Below are positions 1 through 10,222 of a stretch of 64,000 nucleotides of DNA, one piece after another. The stretch is taken from positions 316,376-380,375 of the forward strand of contig NHNW01000009.1 of assembly GCA_002786025.1 (NCBI GenBank), given 5' to 3'. Every line of letters begins with the position of its first letter. Within the stretch, counting starts at the first letter, position 1. The notes beneath the pieces were generated by a model, which did no database searches, had not been told where the DNA came from, and saw only the letters and a list, made by a program, of their open reading frames with translations. Source of the stretch: Zasmidium citrigriseum. Lineage: Eukaryota; Ascomycota; Dothideomycetes; Mycosphaerellales; Mycosphaerellaceae. The position numbers and the translations under genes are program-made.

Positions 1-1511
1 GAGACATTGAGATCAGTACTCCCGTAATATGGGAGCTGTTCGAAATGTTCGTCACGCCCATGCCATACCTGCGAGTCTCGACTAACGAGATTACAGATAC
101 TACGAACATTACCATCCAAGATTCCCGGTCTTACAAAGTAAGGACTCGCTGATCCATTGGTACAACAAATCTCCACTCCTTCTTGGGGTAATACTTTCCA
201 CAGCTGCCGGTCAGAGGCTTCAGTATACGGCATTGAGAGATCGGCTCATCGCCAATGTCCAGAGATCGGCCATGGACACCGTTGGAGCTGCGCGGCATCC
301 ATCGCTGACCGTTCAAGCCCTACTCATCCTCTCCTGGTGGCCACTTAGTTTGGATGCCAGCGTGCTGAACCCATCATGGGCCTACTGTGGACTGGCCACA
401 CACACTGCCCTTCAATTTGGACTGCATCGCTCACAGTATCCGAGCGACTTTGTTTACAAATATGCCCCGGATGAGACCGCCCGTGCGGCCATGAGGAGGA
501 CATGGTTGACTTGCTTTATCGTAAATCAAAAGTACGAGCATCCTCATAAGACTCATCGTGGATCATCAATTGACAGACTCTAGTCTGAGCGCACACCTGG
601 GCGTACCAGCGACAGCCCCCATTGATCACACCATCGTCTCTGCTGTGGGCAAAGGAGACGCCTCGCTACCGCCGATTCTGCAGCAATACCTGGAAGTTGC
701 ATATCACGACTATCAACTAAATCAGACGCTGGGGAACAATCTGCTATCACCCAGTGGCCAGACCGCGGATCCATCATCTCTCGTTCAATCATACGATCGG
801 GACCTTCACATGCTGAATCTGAAGTACAGAATGAGCTGGAATAACGCAACCGAGATCGCATTCTTGAAAGCGAGACTGAACCTGCATGCGTTCGCCTGCT
901 GCAGGATCATTGGATCAAACTCAAACATACCTCTACGTTTAGAGCCTTCCGACACAACCATCATCTCCGAAGCAGAACGATGTGCAGAAAGAATCATTAC
1001 CCTCGGCTCACAAGAGCTTGAACTCGTCGAACAAGCTTCCAGCGATGTCAGAGGAGCCATGACGACGTCAATCTTCTTCTTACTGAAGCTCTCCGCCACG
1101 AAGCACCAGGCTGTAAACCAAAACCTAGCCAGAGACTCCTTGAGACAAGCCTGGAACGCCTTCCGCAACGCCTCTGTCCGCAAAGCAGACCAATACGCCA
1201 GAATCTGCGCCATCTTGGAATACATGAGCGGAGTGGGAGGGCAGGATCCAACATTCGCCACAACCATGACAGTAGAAAGCCGAATGGCATCCAACGTCTC
1301 CTACGACACTGCATGGGCTGCACGAGCTCGTTTTCCGAAACATGTGCAAGATGCCAGACCGGTGGATTACACCGCTGCGGCAGAGAGCCAACAAATGGCT
1401 GCAGCGATAGGTGACCATCCTGAAGATGTCTTGATGGACCATCAATTAATGGCTGATCTTTTCGGATCCGATCTTCTTGGCTGGGATTTTAATGAGCTCC
1501 AAAGCCTATGA
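1..1511 (+). CDS. Zn2Cys6-type fungal transcription factor, C-terminal part (5' partial)
   Basis: Three exons can be joined in frame: 1-46 (start lies outside the window), 97-531 and 584-1511. The introns are 47-96 (GTTCGT donor, ACTAAC branch, TTACAG acceptor) and 532-583. The first join gives ELFEIYYEHYHPRFPVL, the usual opening of the fungal transcription factor middle homology region. This is followed by a hydrophobic helix block, a conserved 'LTVQALLILSWWPL' stretch and 'YCGLATHTALQFGLHRS'. The second join gives FIVNQNLSAHLGVP, also typical of the family. The zinc cluster itself would be upstream and is not visible. The product should be a nuclear regulator related to the War1/Leu3/Asg1 type; target genes cannot be deduced. 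The domain call is firm, the subfamily is a guess. Confidence 0.85.
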
Positions 1512-1597
1512 CTAAAAGCTCGGTGAGCAACATGTGCCATTCAGCTGAGAGTGCAAAACATAATCTCGGAATTCTGCCGACATTTTCTTGCACTCGC

Positions 1598-2056
1598 ATG
1601 TCAACAATGCAGACGACAGCCAGTCGTCAGGGGGATACTCAGTCTACAAAATCCCACCTCAGAAACCTCACAACCACTATCTTCAACGCCTTCGAAACCG
1701 GCGACATCGCCTACCTCCGCACCGCAGATTTCATCTCGCCCTCCTTCACCGCCTACTTCGGCGCGCGGACCACCCCCGTAGATCTCGAGACACACTTCCA
1801 GGACTACCGGAGACTCTCCCACGACAACCCAAGTCGCCGACTCGTTATCGTGGAGTCCAACGCCACCATCTATGAGACGGCTGGCGAGGCAAAGGTCTTT
1901 CTGAGGGTGGAGCTTATAGGTTCCGTGCCTGGGATTGTGATTCCGGGGATGGGTGTGTGGTCGTGGCGGTGGGAGAAGGGGAGGGGGAGGTGGGGTTGTT
2001 TCTCGCAGATGGGGTTGAGGGGGAGTGGGGAGGCGATGAGGGAGGTGGGGACGTGA
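1598..2056 (+). CDS. Small SnoaL/NTF2-like protein
   Basis: An uninterrupted frame of about 150 codons begins 86 bp after the regulator's stop. Two in-frame ATGs lie at 1598 and 1607; a longer frame from 1508 would overlap the upstream stop, so I prefer the inner start. The pattern of an N-terminal helix with 'FNAFETGDIAYLRTADFISP', a middle 'LETHFQDYRRLSHDNP' and paired beta strands ('RRLVIVESNATIYETA', 'AKVFLRVELIG') fits fungal SnoaL-like proteins of the NTF2 fold. Function is unknown in most such proteins. The last 30 codons are G-rich and low in complexity, so the C-terminus may be mis-framed. It converges with the anion transporter gene downstream. Confidence 0.55.
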   Translation: MSTMQTTASRQGDTQSTKSHLRNLTTTIFNAFETGDIAYLRTADFISPSFTAYFGARTTPVDLETHFQDYRRLSHDNPSRRLVIVESNATIYETAGEAKVFLRVELIGSVPGIVIPGMGVWSWRWEKGRGRWGCFSQMGLRGSGEAMREVGT

Positions 2057-2243
2057 AAGGAACGAAAGCGACAGTACTAAATACCCAGATATTCGAGCGT
2101 ACAACACACCGAACTTTCATTACGCAACAAGTATCGCTGAACCGCAGACGAAAGCAAGCTATGTACAATCTGAGTCCACTCCCGACCACCCTCTCTCTAC
2201 CGCCTTTTTTCTCTACCGTCACATCTCCATCTTCCTATATCCT

Positions 2244-4289
2244 CTAATTATGCCCCGTATTAAGAGTCGACTTAATCCCCTTCTCCTCCCTGTGCTTCTC
2301 CCGCTCCTCCTCCGCCACCTCCTCCTCATCCCGAAAGCCATCTCTCGAACGCATCCCAGGCGTCTGCGAATTCTTCGTGCTGGCAGAGCTACTGAAATTA
2401 CCTTCTTCACCATCACCATTCCGGCCCTCACGCTTCTTTCGCGCCATGACGACTTCGGGTCGCTCTGGTTGGCCACCCATGGAGCAGAGCACGACGTCGG
2501 AGTCGGCAGTCGGGGCATCGAGAACGAGGAGTTCGTGCTCGGTGAAGATCCTCGGCAGGACGACCCATCGCAGGGGAATCAGCGCAATGATGATGACCGG
2601 GAAACCAATAGCCGCAATGGTCTGAGAGACAGCCACACTGAAACCGACACCGAGGATCTGGAACATAGTGAAGTACAGAATTCGCCATTTGCTCAAGGTA
2701 TTGCGAGGGTCTCCCGGGTCAATGAAGCGCTTCTCACTGAGGCAGTAGAGGAGGTTCTGGGTGATGTTGAAGCCTGGGATGCCGCTCCAGCCCACGACGA
2801 AGAAGACTCCTGCGAAGAGGCCGAGGGGCATCGTGTGTAGGACAACCAGTAGTGGACCGGTCATGCAGCCGACGAGGCCGAGGAACATCAGGAAGTGAGA
2901 GACTCGCTGTTCGCGGACTTGAACGGCTTCGATCTTCTTGTAGTGGTGCGTGACCCATTCGTCGCTGGGAGGATCTTCGCTCTTCTCTTTGGTGACGGTG
3001 AAGACGTCTTTGTATTCGACGAGGGAGTCGGTGTGGACAGGTGCCTGCGGGACCAAGCCGTTGGGTAGTGGGAGGCCGATGATACCAGAGATGAAACAGG
3101 TGCATCCCAGGAGGAAGAAGTCCCAGTGGAATCCGGCTGGCTTTTTGAGCGGGAATTGTTTGGCTTGTGCGGTGAGCGAGCTGACGTTGTGATCGTAGTA
3201 GAACAGCAACGTCATCAAGATGCCCATGGGCAGAGCGACGAAGACCCATTTGGCTTCCAGGTTCCAGAAGTCGACGAGCCAACCTCGATCCTGGCTTGGG
3301 TAGAAGGCTCGGGTGTGTGGGATGCGCAGGAGACCTGCGTCCTTGATTCGGCCGGGAATGTGGGAAAAGCCAGTCCAGAAGATGGTGGCAATCTGCGATA
3401 TGTCAGTTCGGAGGAGAATACATAATGAGAGAATGTTGACCTACTGGATATGCATAGTCTGAGAGTAGCTTACGCCAGTAGGGGCGAAAGAGTCGAGTTC
3501 CGCCCATCTTCTCTAGCCACCACACCGTAGCCCAGAAACAGAGAGCGATGATGACTCCAAGATAGCCAGCAGCTGCGTTTGAATCATCGAAATTGGCGAC
3601 CAATTCTTCAACTCCCTTGACTAGATTCGATATTAGCTCCAGTTACGTTCACCGAACTATTCGAACTTACTCATATAGATGATCGACACGTAGGTACCGA
3701 AAGAGTTGCTCGAAAAGTCCGTGATATACCGCATGTAATCGCACCAGTTGAAGACAGCTGCCATCCAATGAGTGATCGCCGCCCATATTGAGACCCAGGC
3801 GATGACCTGAGGATACAGGTCGCGAATGCCTTGGTCCACGCAGATGTCGTAGATGGTATAGTTGAAGAGCGAGATCAGACCAGTGATGCCAACGACCGTG
3901 AGCGGCTGGCATGAGAACAGACTGAAGACAAACGCCGCCAGCGCAGAGGCAAACAGCGCCTCATTGATGCCGAAGTAGTAGCCCGTTCTTCGCATCATAT
4001 CCAACTCGAAGGCCAGCGCGGGTAGCAAGTTGACGAAGAAGATCCGAATCGTGCCAGCCATAGTGCGGTAGTTGAAGCCATCTCTGATATCGCTCCAGTA
4101 GTAAGGCAGTCGTCGCTTAACATCGTAGTACATGCCTCGAAAAGGTCGCAGCGTCCGGTAACTCTTCCATCCCGTGAGGCCATCCCATGTGTACGGATCA
4201 TTGGCGAAGCGGTTGGCGCTCTCGCTGTCACTGCGAGTCGCCATGATGTCGACCTGACTCGGTGGAGTGATGGAAGGTGAGGTGGTCAA
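2244..4289 (-). CDS. BOR1: Bor1-type anion/borate exporter (HCO3-transporter family)
   Basis: Three exons on the minus strand: 4289-3671, 3620-3445 and 3392-2244. They are separated by 50- and 52-bp introns with GTAAGT/CTAG and GTAGGT/CGCAG borders, and both joins keep the frame. The protein starts with a short hydrophilic tail, then 'PFRGMYYDVKRRLPYYWSDI' and a string of membrane segments. It contains 'GINEALFASALAAFVFSLFSCQPLTVVGITG', the first core repeat of the SLC4/Bor1 fold, and ends in a charged cytoplasmic tail rich in E, K and R. Yeast Bor1p and plant BOR proteins of this family export borate at the plasma membrane; related proteins move bicarbonate. An alternative ATG at 4244 (MATRSD) would shorten the N-terminus by 15 residues. 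Length of about 648 residues is normal. Confidence 0.88.
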
Positions 4290-6248
4290 GTAAAAAGTAA
4301 AACGCTCCGACTAGCAACCTTTTGATGCAATCACTAGACCCTCCCTAGCTCCGGGCGGTCAGCAAGCCATAAATAAAGAGATGCAACGAGCGCTCCCAAC
4401 GAGGAATCTTCAAGACCCAACCGCCCCAGGGATATGCATCTGATCCATTAAAGTATCCACCCAGCAGCTGCAGTCGAAGGCGAAAGTGAGACGGGTGAGT
4501 GGATGATGATCGATGGGGTGGAAGGGTCTGCAGGGCGGCGTCATGGGTTTGCAGACAAAGTGTGGCCGAACTGCCTCGAAGGTTGCGGGGGGCGCTTGCC
4601 AAGAGAAAAAGATCAAGAGAACAATGACGACTTGTTCCTTTCAATCCATCTACCAATCTTCTCCTATATTCTCAAGACGACGTCCTGAGTTGTCGGCTTT
4701 TGCGATAGCACTTCGTTCTATCCTGCGACCTCAATACCGCTTTGTCGTGCCTGAAAACAACCCATTGCCGTCAAACGATCAATATCCGCAGTTCGCGCTA
4801 CGCCCCGGCTAAAGCTCGCCCGGCAACAACGAACTCTGCTGCCCGGGCAGATCATTGGCTGACCTCACCTCATTCCCCCGAACGTCAGTCGATGCAGACT
4901 GTACCAGCTACAAAGGCATCTGCTATCTGCACGCCTTCGTCTTATCTCGCGCAAACTTATCATCTTCTCTTCTTGGCGATATTGCAACTGTTTTGATTTG
5001 ATGTCGTGGATTGGAATGTTGATGGGTTTCGCCTCTGCCGAGACTGATCAGCTCTTGCCGTGGTGAAACCACGACCGCGTGGCAACCACGTTGTGCATCT
5101 TGCAATGGGAGCCTTAGCATGTGAAGGTGGTACGCAGCTACTACCACCCTGCTGGCTTTGATCCATATACTCTTCACATCACTTCTTGCCATGTACTGCT
5201 ACTTCCATGGGTGCGGGCAGGAGAGGAAGTCTGATAAGACATTGTCCTTTTGACAGTGCGATGCTGGGTCCTACCGACGGCTCTGGTCACAAAATACCGT
5301 CTTCACGTCCCATCATCCAAGACTTGTCTGGTCATAGACGATGATGACAATTCTACGAATGCTAAGATTCAGCCACCGCCGTCACGAGGCGCACATGCTT
5401 GGCCCGCGGGCTAGCGTGAAGTCTATTCGGACGACAGTATGCTGAAGTGCCCCCGATGGCAGAACACCAAGGATTAGAACAGCACAGTTGCCACAGTCCT
5501 GCTTCTGTGCAGTCTTCCCAGTCCATTCAGCTTGATCCCATCAGAGTAAAGCCTAGACTCACGGAATGGCTTCTTTGGCTTTGTTTAAGCCTCGTTGCAA
5601 TGAGTTAGATCTCGTCCATAGACTCCCAGCAGCGAGACTGCAGGTTTGATAGGCACCTGAGCCAAGGATAATGTCTGGTAAGTAATCGAAGCCCCGTGCT
5701 CAGCGCTCCTCCTTTCATCGTCTCCACCATGACCGCGAATGGTAATGTCTTGCTTAATGAGATATACGGCGAACTGGACATGGCTTCGAGCCACCAGTGT
5801 ACGACTGGAAGACCTGTTGCAGGCGTTGTGATATCCTCGCTGTGCTCGAAGTCTTCCGCATGATTCGGGCTCATCTAAGATGCCCGAGGCCGAGAACAGT
5901 GGACAGCTGTCGAGAGCAAATTGGATTCCACACGGGATCTGATAGCGATTGTTCGGGATGGAGAAATATCAGACGATGATTGAAGGATGTTCCCAGTGTA
6001 AGAGAACATGATCCTGCGGATTCCGGTTGCGTGAGTCGTCGCTGGTCTTTTCCTTTGACTTCGGCAGTGCGATGACTTGGGTAAGCGGATGGCTTTCCCC
6101 GACCCAACTCAGGCAATTTTCGCAATCCTGTGTCTGCAGCAGCCCGGTGGAACATTTCATGCGGTATTCGAGCTAGCGAAGCTGTGGTGCCGGCAATCCA
6201 ACGGGGCCCGCGGCCTGAGCGTTTCAAGCAGCATCACAGCAGCCTGCT
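4290..6248. other. Intergenic region, nothing recognised
   Basis: About 2 kb between two minus-strand genes. Only short frames without coding character or recognisable family occur on either strand. The stretch beside 4290 should hold the promoter of the anion transporter. CA and TG dinucleotides are at normal frequency, so there is no RIP here. Confidence 0.5.
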
Positions 6249-6785
6249 TCATACACCATCATCTCCCTTGATGTTCTTGCCCCCAGCGACACGCCACTTG
6301 CCGTCGATCCTTCGAAACTCCGTAATGCACACACTCCTCCTTGTGAGATGAGGAGAGATCAAGCGCTGATTGGCAAAGCACTCAGCCGAACCAGCCACAG
6401 GATCAATTTGAACAGTCATGTCCTGGACTTCGACCATCAGGCTAGGATCACCTCCAAACATGCGGTTTCCCATCTCCAGATACTCGTCTAGGCCGCAATG
6501 CTGCTGATTCCCGTAGGCGACTTCCATGGTGAAGGATGGCAAGACGGAGCACCAAGGCTCTAGGAGACGTTCGAACTGTCTGTCATTGTGCGCGGCGGTG
6601 ATATTGTAGACTTGTTTGGCTAGTATTCGTGCCGTAGCATCTCGAGACCCCGTGTCAGAGAAAGTCTCAAATTCCAGCTTATCCTCGGATTTGTTGCTCG
6701 GGATGGTCGCGGTGGGGATTTTGTAGACGTGCATCCGCTTGGCGTGCTCATACTCCCACTGTTTCAGATCTCGAGCGGTGTCCAT
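6249..6785 (-). CDS. SnoaL-like domain protein
   Basis: A single-exon gene of 178 residues. An N-terminal helical part is followed by 'ARILAKQVYNITAAHNDRQFERLLEPWCS', a glycine/hydrophobic middle, and C-terminal strands including 'RRSVCITEFRRIDGKWRVAGGKNI', the pattern of fungal SnoaL-like (NTF2-fold) proteins. No signal peptide or membrane segment is visible, so it is probably cytosolic. SnoaL-like domains occur as small cyclases, dehydratases and ligand-binding modules, but the family alone does not give a substrate. This copy is not close in sequence to the other SnoaL-like gene at 1598-2056. Good coding character; start ATG at 6785. Confidence 0.7.
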   Translation of the reverse strand: MDTARDLKQWEYEHAKRMHVYKIPTATIPSNKSEDKLEFETFSDTGSRDATARILAKQVYNITAAHNDRQFERLLEPWCSVLPSFTMEVAYGNQQHCGLDEYLEMGNRMFGGDPSLMVEVQDMTVQIDPVAGSAECFANQRLISPHLTRRSVCITEFRRIDGKWRVAGGKNIKGDDGV

Positions 6786-6911
6786 AGTTGGATGGTAGCA
6801 TGATGAAAAGTTGACAGAAACGTCGACCGCAGTCCTGCTCAGCTGAATCTAGAAGGCGCTCGGCTTACTAATATGTGTGGTCTGAGGCATTCATGCAGGT
6901 CAACTTCACCT

Positions 6912-7205
6912 CACCACTCGCTCTTGGCCGCAACGCTTTCCTCAACCAACTCCATCACCTCCCCCGAAATCTCATCGATCTTTGCGGGCTGCCCTAACAC
7001 GAACATGCCGTGCTTCCTTATCACTCCAGGCAAAGTACATATGTTCCCGCGATTGGCTTATTCCGATCTCTGCGAATCAGCTGCGGCATTTTGCGCCACC
7101 AGATAAGGAATCCGACCACGTCTACACCACCACGCGTTCGCCCATCCTGCCAAATCTTTCCTTTCCCCAACAGAGTATCGTCTGCTCGTTCTCCGCGCCG
7201 CAGAG
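6912..7205 (-). pseudogene. Decayed ORF with a frameshift
   Basis: Reading the minus strand, a coding-looking frame runs from about 7205 ('DTLLGKGKIWQDG', 'VVGFLIWWRKMPQLIRRDRN') to 'PIAGTYV' near 7040. It then breaks, and the continuation ('PGVIRKHGMFVLGQPAKIDE') is in another frame to a TGA at 6912-6914. The two pieces cannot be joined by a plausible intron: the gap is only a few bases. I see no start codon for the first piece, because a TAA precedes it. I do not recognise the family. A single-base indel in the assembly is an alternative to a true pseudogene. Confidence 0.35.
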
Positions 7206-7901
7206 CTTAGCAAGGCTTGTAAAGTGGACCTTTCTGGTGCTTGTCGTGGCAAGCACGTGGGTCCGGAAAGCTTGATCTGACCAGGCCATTTCATTGATGC
7301 CTTCTGGCCAGAGTGTTGCGTGGACTTGGGTTCTTGATCAACAGTCTTGTCGAGGCCGACATGCTCTGAGAACGAATCCTGGAGCAGCTAGCCTCCCGGT
7401 GGAAACCCCAAGGTCAATGAGTATAATCCTCCATGTCGGCCATTCTCGAGCATCGCATCCGTGCAGCTGGAGGCGTCTGCGTCTCCCGTCTTCCACCGAA
7501 CGATGTACTGATAAGCATCTCACTTGCCATTCGCACGTCAGATCGACCCTGCTAGATTTGGCAATTCTCCAGACGAACGGCAGCTGCTAAGCGATCCAAA
7601 GGATGCCAGCATTCCGATCTTACTGGCTGCTCTTCGAATCAGGCTCGCGACATTCAATGCGGCGGTAACAAAAGTCTGTGGTATGGTTGAGATGGCACGG
7701 GTGTGACGACCACGTGGACGCCTTGGCCAGATGCATCGAAAGCAGGTCGTAAAGCATTTGGTTCCGTCCCATCCCTACGGCAGCTATAAAACCTCCATGG
7801 GACCCTGCATCATCAGCTCTTGACTTTGGAGGCCCTTTTGAGCTGCTCTTCGACAACTGCTACCTTGTTCTCTGCTACCGCCCTCGTAGGCGACCTCTAC
7901 C
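7206..7901. promoter_or_regulatory. Upstream region of the ammonium transporter, with TATA box and GATA sites
   Basis: A TATA-like 'ctataaaa' lies at 7784-7791, about 110 bp before the ATG at 7902. HGATAR-type sites are at 7509-7514 (tgataa) and 7101-7106 (agataa, inside the decayed ORF). Such sites bind AreA/NIT2-type GATA factors, which switch on Mep/Amt genes when ammonium is scarce. Presence of the sites is seen; their use is inferred. No other gene is visible here. Confidence 0.45.
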
Positions 7902-9503
7902 ATGTCTGACCTCACGTCTGCCACACCGAGCTGGCTGATACAGGGCGACAATGCCTGGCAACTCACAGCCGCTACACTCGTTGCGCTCCAATCCATTCCC
8001 GGTCTCGCTCTGATCTACGCTGGAATCGTCAAGAAGAAATGGGCCATCAACAGCATGTTCATGGTGTTCTATGCCTTCGCCGCCACCTTGATTTGCTGGG
8101 TCTTGTGGGCGTACAAGGTCGGATTCGGCATCTATATGTTGCCCTTTGCTGGCCGACCTGGACCGGTGGTGACCATGAAGTATGAGTTGGAGCAGAGTGT
8201 CTTACCGAGCGCGGACTTGATGCAGAACTATCCGAAGTCGACGATGATATACTTCCAGTTTGTGTTCGCCGCCATTACACTGGTTCTGATCGCAGGTGCA
8301 TTCCTTGCTCGAATGGACTTCCGCGCTTGGATGCTGTTCGTGCCTCTTTGGCTGACGTTCAGCTACTGCATTGGCGCATACAGTAAGCATATCAAAGTCG
8401 GCCTAATAGTCGTCACGTTTTCTGACACTTTATGTTCTGTTTAGGTATCTGGGGAGGAGGCTTCTTGTTCAAGCTCGGAGTCATCGACTACTCTGGAGGA
8501 TATGTAATCCACTTGTCCTCAGGTACAGCGGGATTCGCAGGTGCCTACTTCGTTGGGCCACGTCTCAAGCAAGACCGTATCAACTTTCAGCCCAACAATG
8601 TTGCCCTCGTGATGGCTGGAGCTGGTATCCTGTGGATTGGTTGGAACGGCTTCAACGGCGGTGTGAGTACATCCATAGTCGATTAGAGATCATTTGAGCT
8701 GACTAGCAACGCAGGACCCATACGCTGCCTCGCCTGACGCCGGAGCCGCCGTGTTGAACACCAACGTCTGTACCGCAATGAGCATGCTTACTTGGACAAT
8801 CATGGATATCATCTTCTACAAGAAGCCTTCGATCCTCGGCGCGGTCAACGGCATCATTACCGGTCTTGTAGCCATCACACCAGCAGCTGGCGTTGTCACA
8901 GGATGGGGAGCCATCATCTTCGGCGTGTGCAGTGGTTCAATCCCTTGGCTGAGCATGAACCTACTGGGAAAGAGAACAGCTCTTTTCAAGCACTACATCG
9001 ATGACGTCCTTGGCATCACACACACGCACATGGTCGCCGGCTTCCTTGGTGGCTTCCTCGTTGGCCTCTTCGCCGACAAAGATGGCTGCGCAGCCTTCGG
9101 CATCACCAACCCTGGCGGCGCCAAAGATGGCAACGGGCGACAAGTATGGGTGCAAATTGTCGGCGGTCTCTTCATCATCGGCTGGAATCTCTTCTGGACA
9201 CCCGCCATCTTGCTGTTCATCAAGTATGTCTGCCGTATTCCTCTGCGCATGACCGAGGAGCAGCTACTCATTGGCGATGATGCGATCCATGGAGAAGAGG
9301 CGTACTGCTTCACTGAGGACGTCGTAGGTCTGGAGCCATCTATCACTGCCCGTGAACGAGCGGCGGATAAGATGCATCAGATTCACAAGAGCCATGAGTA
9401 TGATGCCGAGCCGGCGATTTTGGAAGGTCGGGATATTGAAGCTCAGAATGGCAGTGAGGATGGTAGTCACAGACGACCCGAGGATGGATTGAAGAAGGAA
9501 TGA
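7902..9503 (+). CDS. Mep/Amt-family ammonium transporter
   Basis: Exons 7902-8382, 8445-8662 and 8715-9503 join in frame to 495 residues; the introns are 62 and 52 bp with GTAAGC/TTTAG and GTGAGT/GCAG borders. The N-terminus lies outside the cell, followed by about 11 membrane helices. Family signatures are '[19 protein letters not shown]', '[12 protein letters not shown]' (first pore histidine), '[14 protein letters not shown]' (made by the second splice) and '[15 protein letters not shown]' (second pore histidine). A cytoplasmic tail of about 80 residues follows, as in fungal Mep proteins. It should import ammonium at the plasma membrane. Whether it is a high-affinity transporter or a Mep2-like sensor cannot be told from sequence. 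Confidence 0.95.
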
Positions 9504-10209
9504 GATATCTGTGCAACACGGTAAGCTTCCAGTGGAATCGATGGCCGAATTTGACTCGTGCCAGATGCTCCGCCGGGTGCAAGGTCGGCCTGCCCGACTC
9601 CAAGATCAGCGTCCTGTACCTTAACAAGACAGTCGATGCGACTTACACAGCTTGATTCCTACGATTTGGAAGGTCAATGAGATCCAACTATTTTCCATGA
9701 TAACAGACTACGGCGTACACTCGAAGCCCAGAGGGAGAAGTGCTTGCCCGGGCTTGCCCTAGGCTGAGGTCAAGCCTTGTGGAGTCTCTCACATACCCCG
9801 TCTCCAATTCCCGTGTAACGTGGCAAAAACATGGCAAAGACAGCTGCCTCGCGACATGCGATTACGTGTGGACGTACATGCTGACAGATCTTTGGTAGGC
9901 ATCAAAACTCTTGGCATCGCGCCGATGACACCGCCGCGGAGCTTTTTAGTGTCATGCTTGAAACCATTTCTGCTGCCTCGTTCCGGACCTACTCTATCAG
10001 GTTAGTGCATATCAGGTCAAAGAAGGGGCAGCTTGATGAGGAACGACTGGAAGGAGCACATTCCGATTCCGCTAGCCCAACTCGCCCGGCCTTCTGCGAT
10101 GCCTTTTGATAATTTCCTCTTCACTAGGCTAGTACGACTCACCGAAGAGCATCCGGAACACTCGTGACACCCACGTGTATCGAAATGAATCACGATTGCG
10201 ATCCCCAAA
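9504..10209. other. Intergenic region beside the first transposon
   Basis: No convincing gene. CA/TG content is normal up to the inverted repeat at 10210, so RIP has not spread into this flank or into the ammonium transporter. Confidence 0.5.
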
Positions 10210-10222
10210 CTCGACAGATTCT
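10210..10222 (+). repeat. Left terminal inverted repeat of the first element
   Basis: ctcgacagattct, the exact reverse complement of 16532-16544. The match continues imperfectly inward (ccgcgc against gcgccc). Confidence 0.75.

Noticed and set aside
2734..3282. Long antisense ORFs over the Bor1-type gene and similar frames over DNA2
   Set aside because: They are shadows of conserved genes on the other strand and have no domain of their own.
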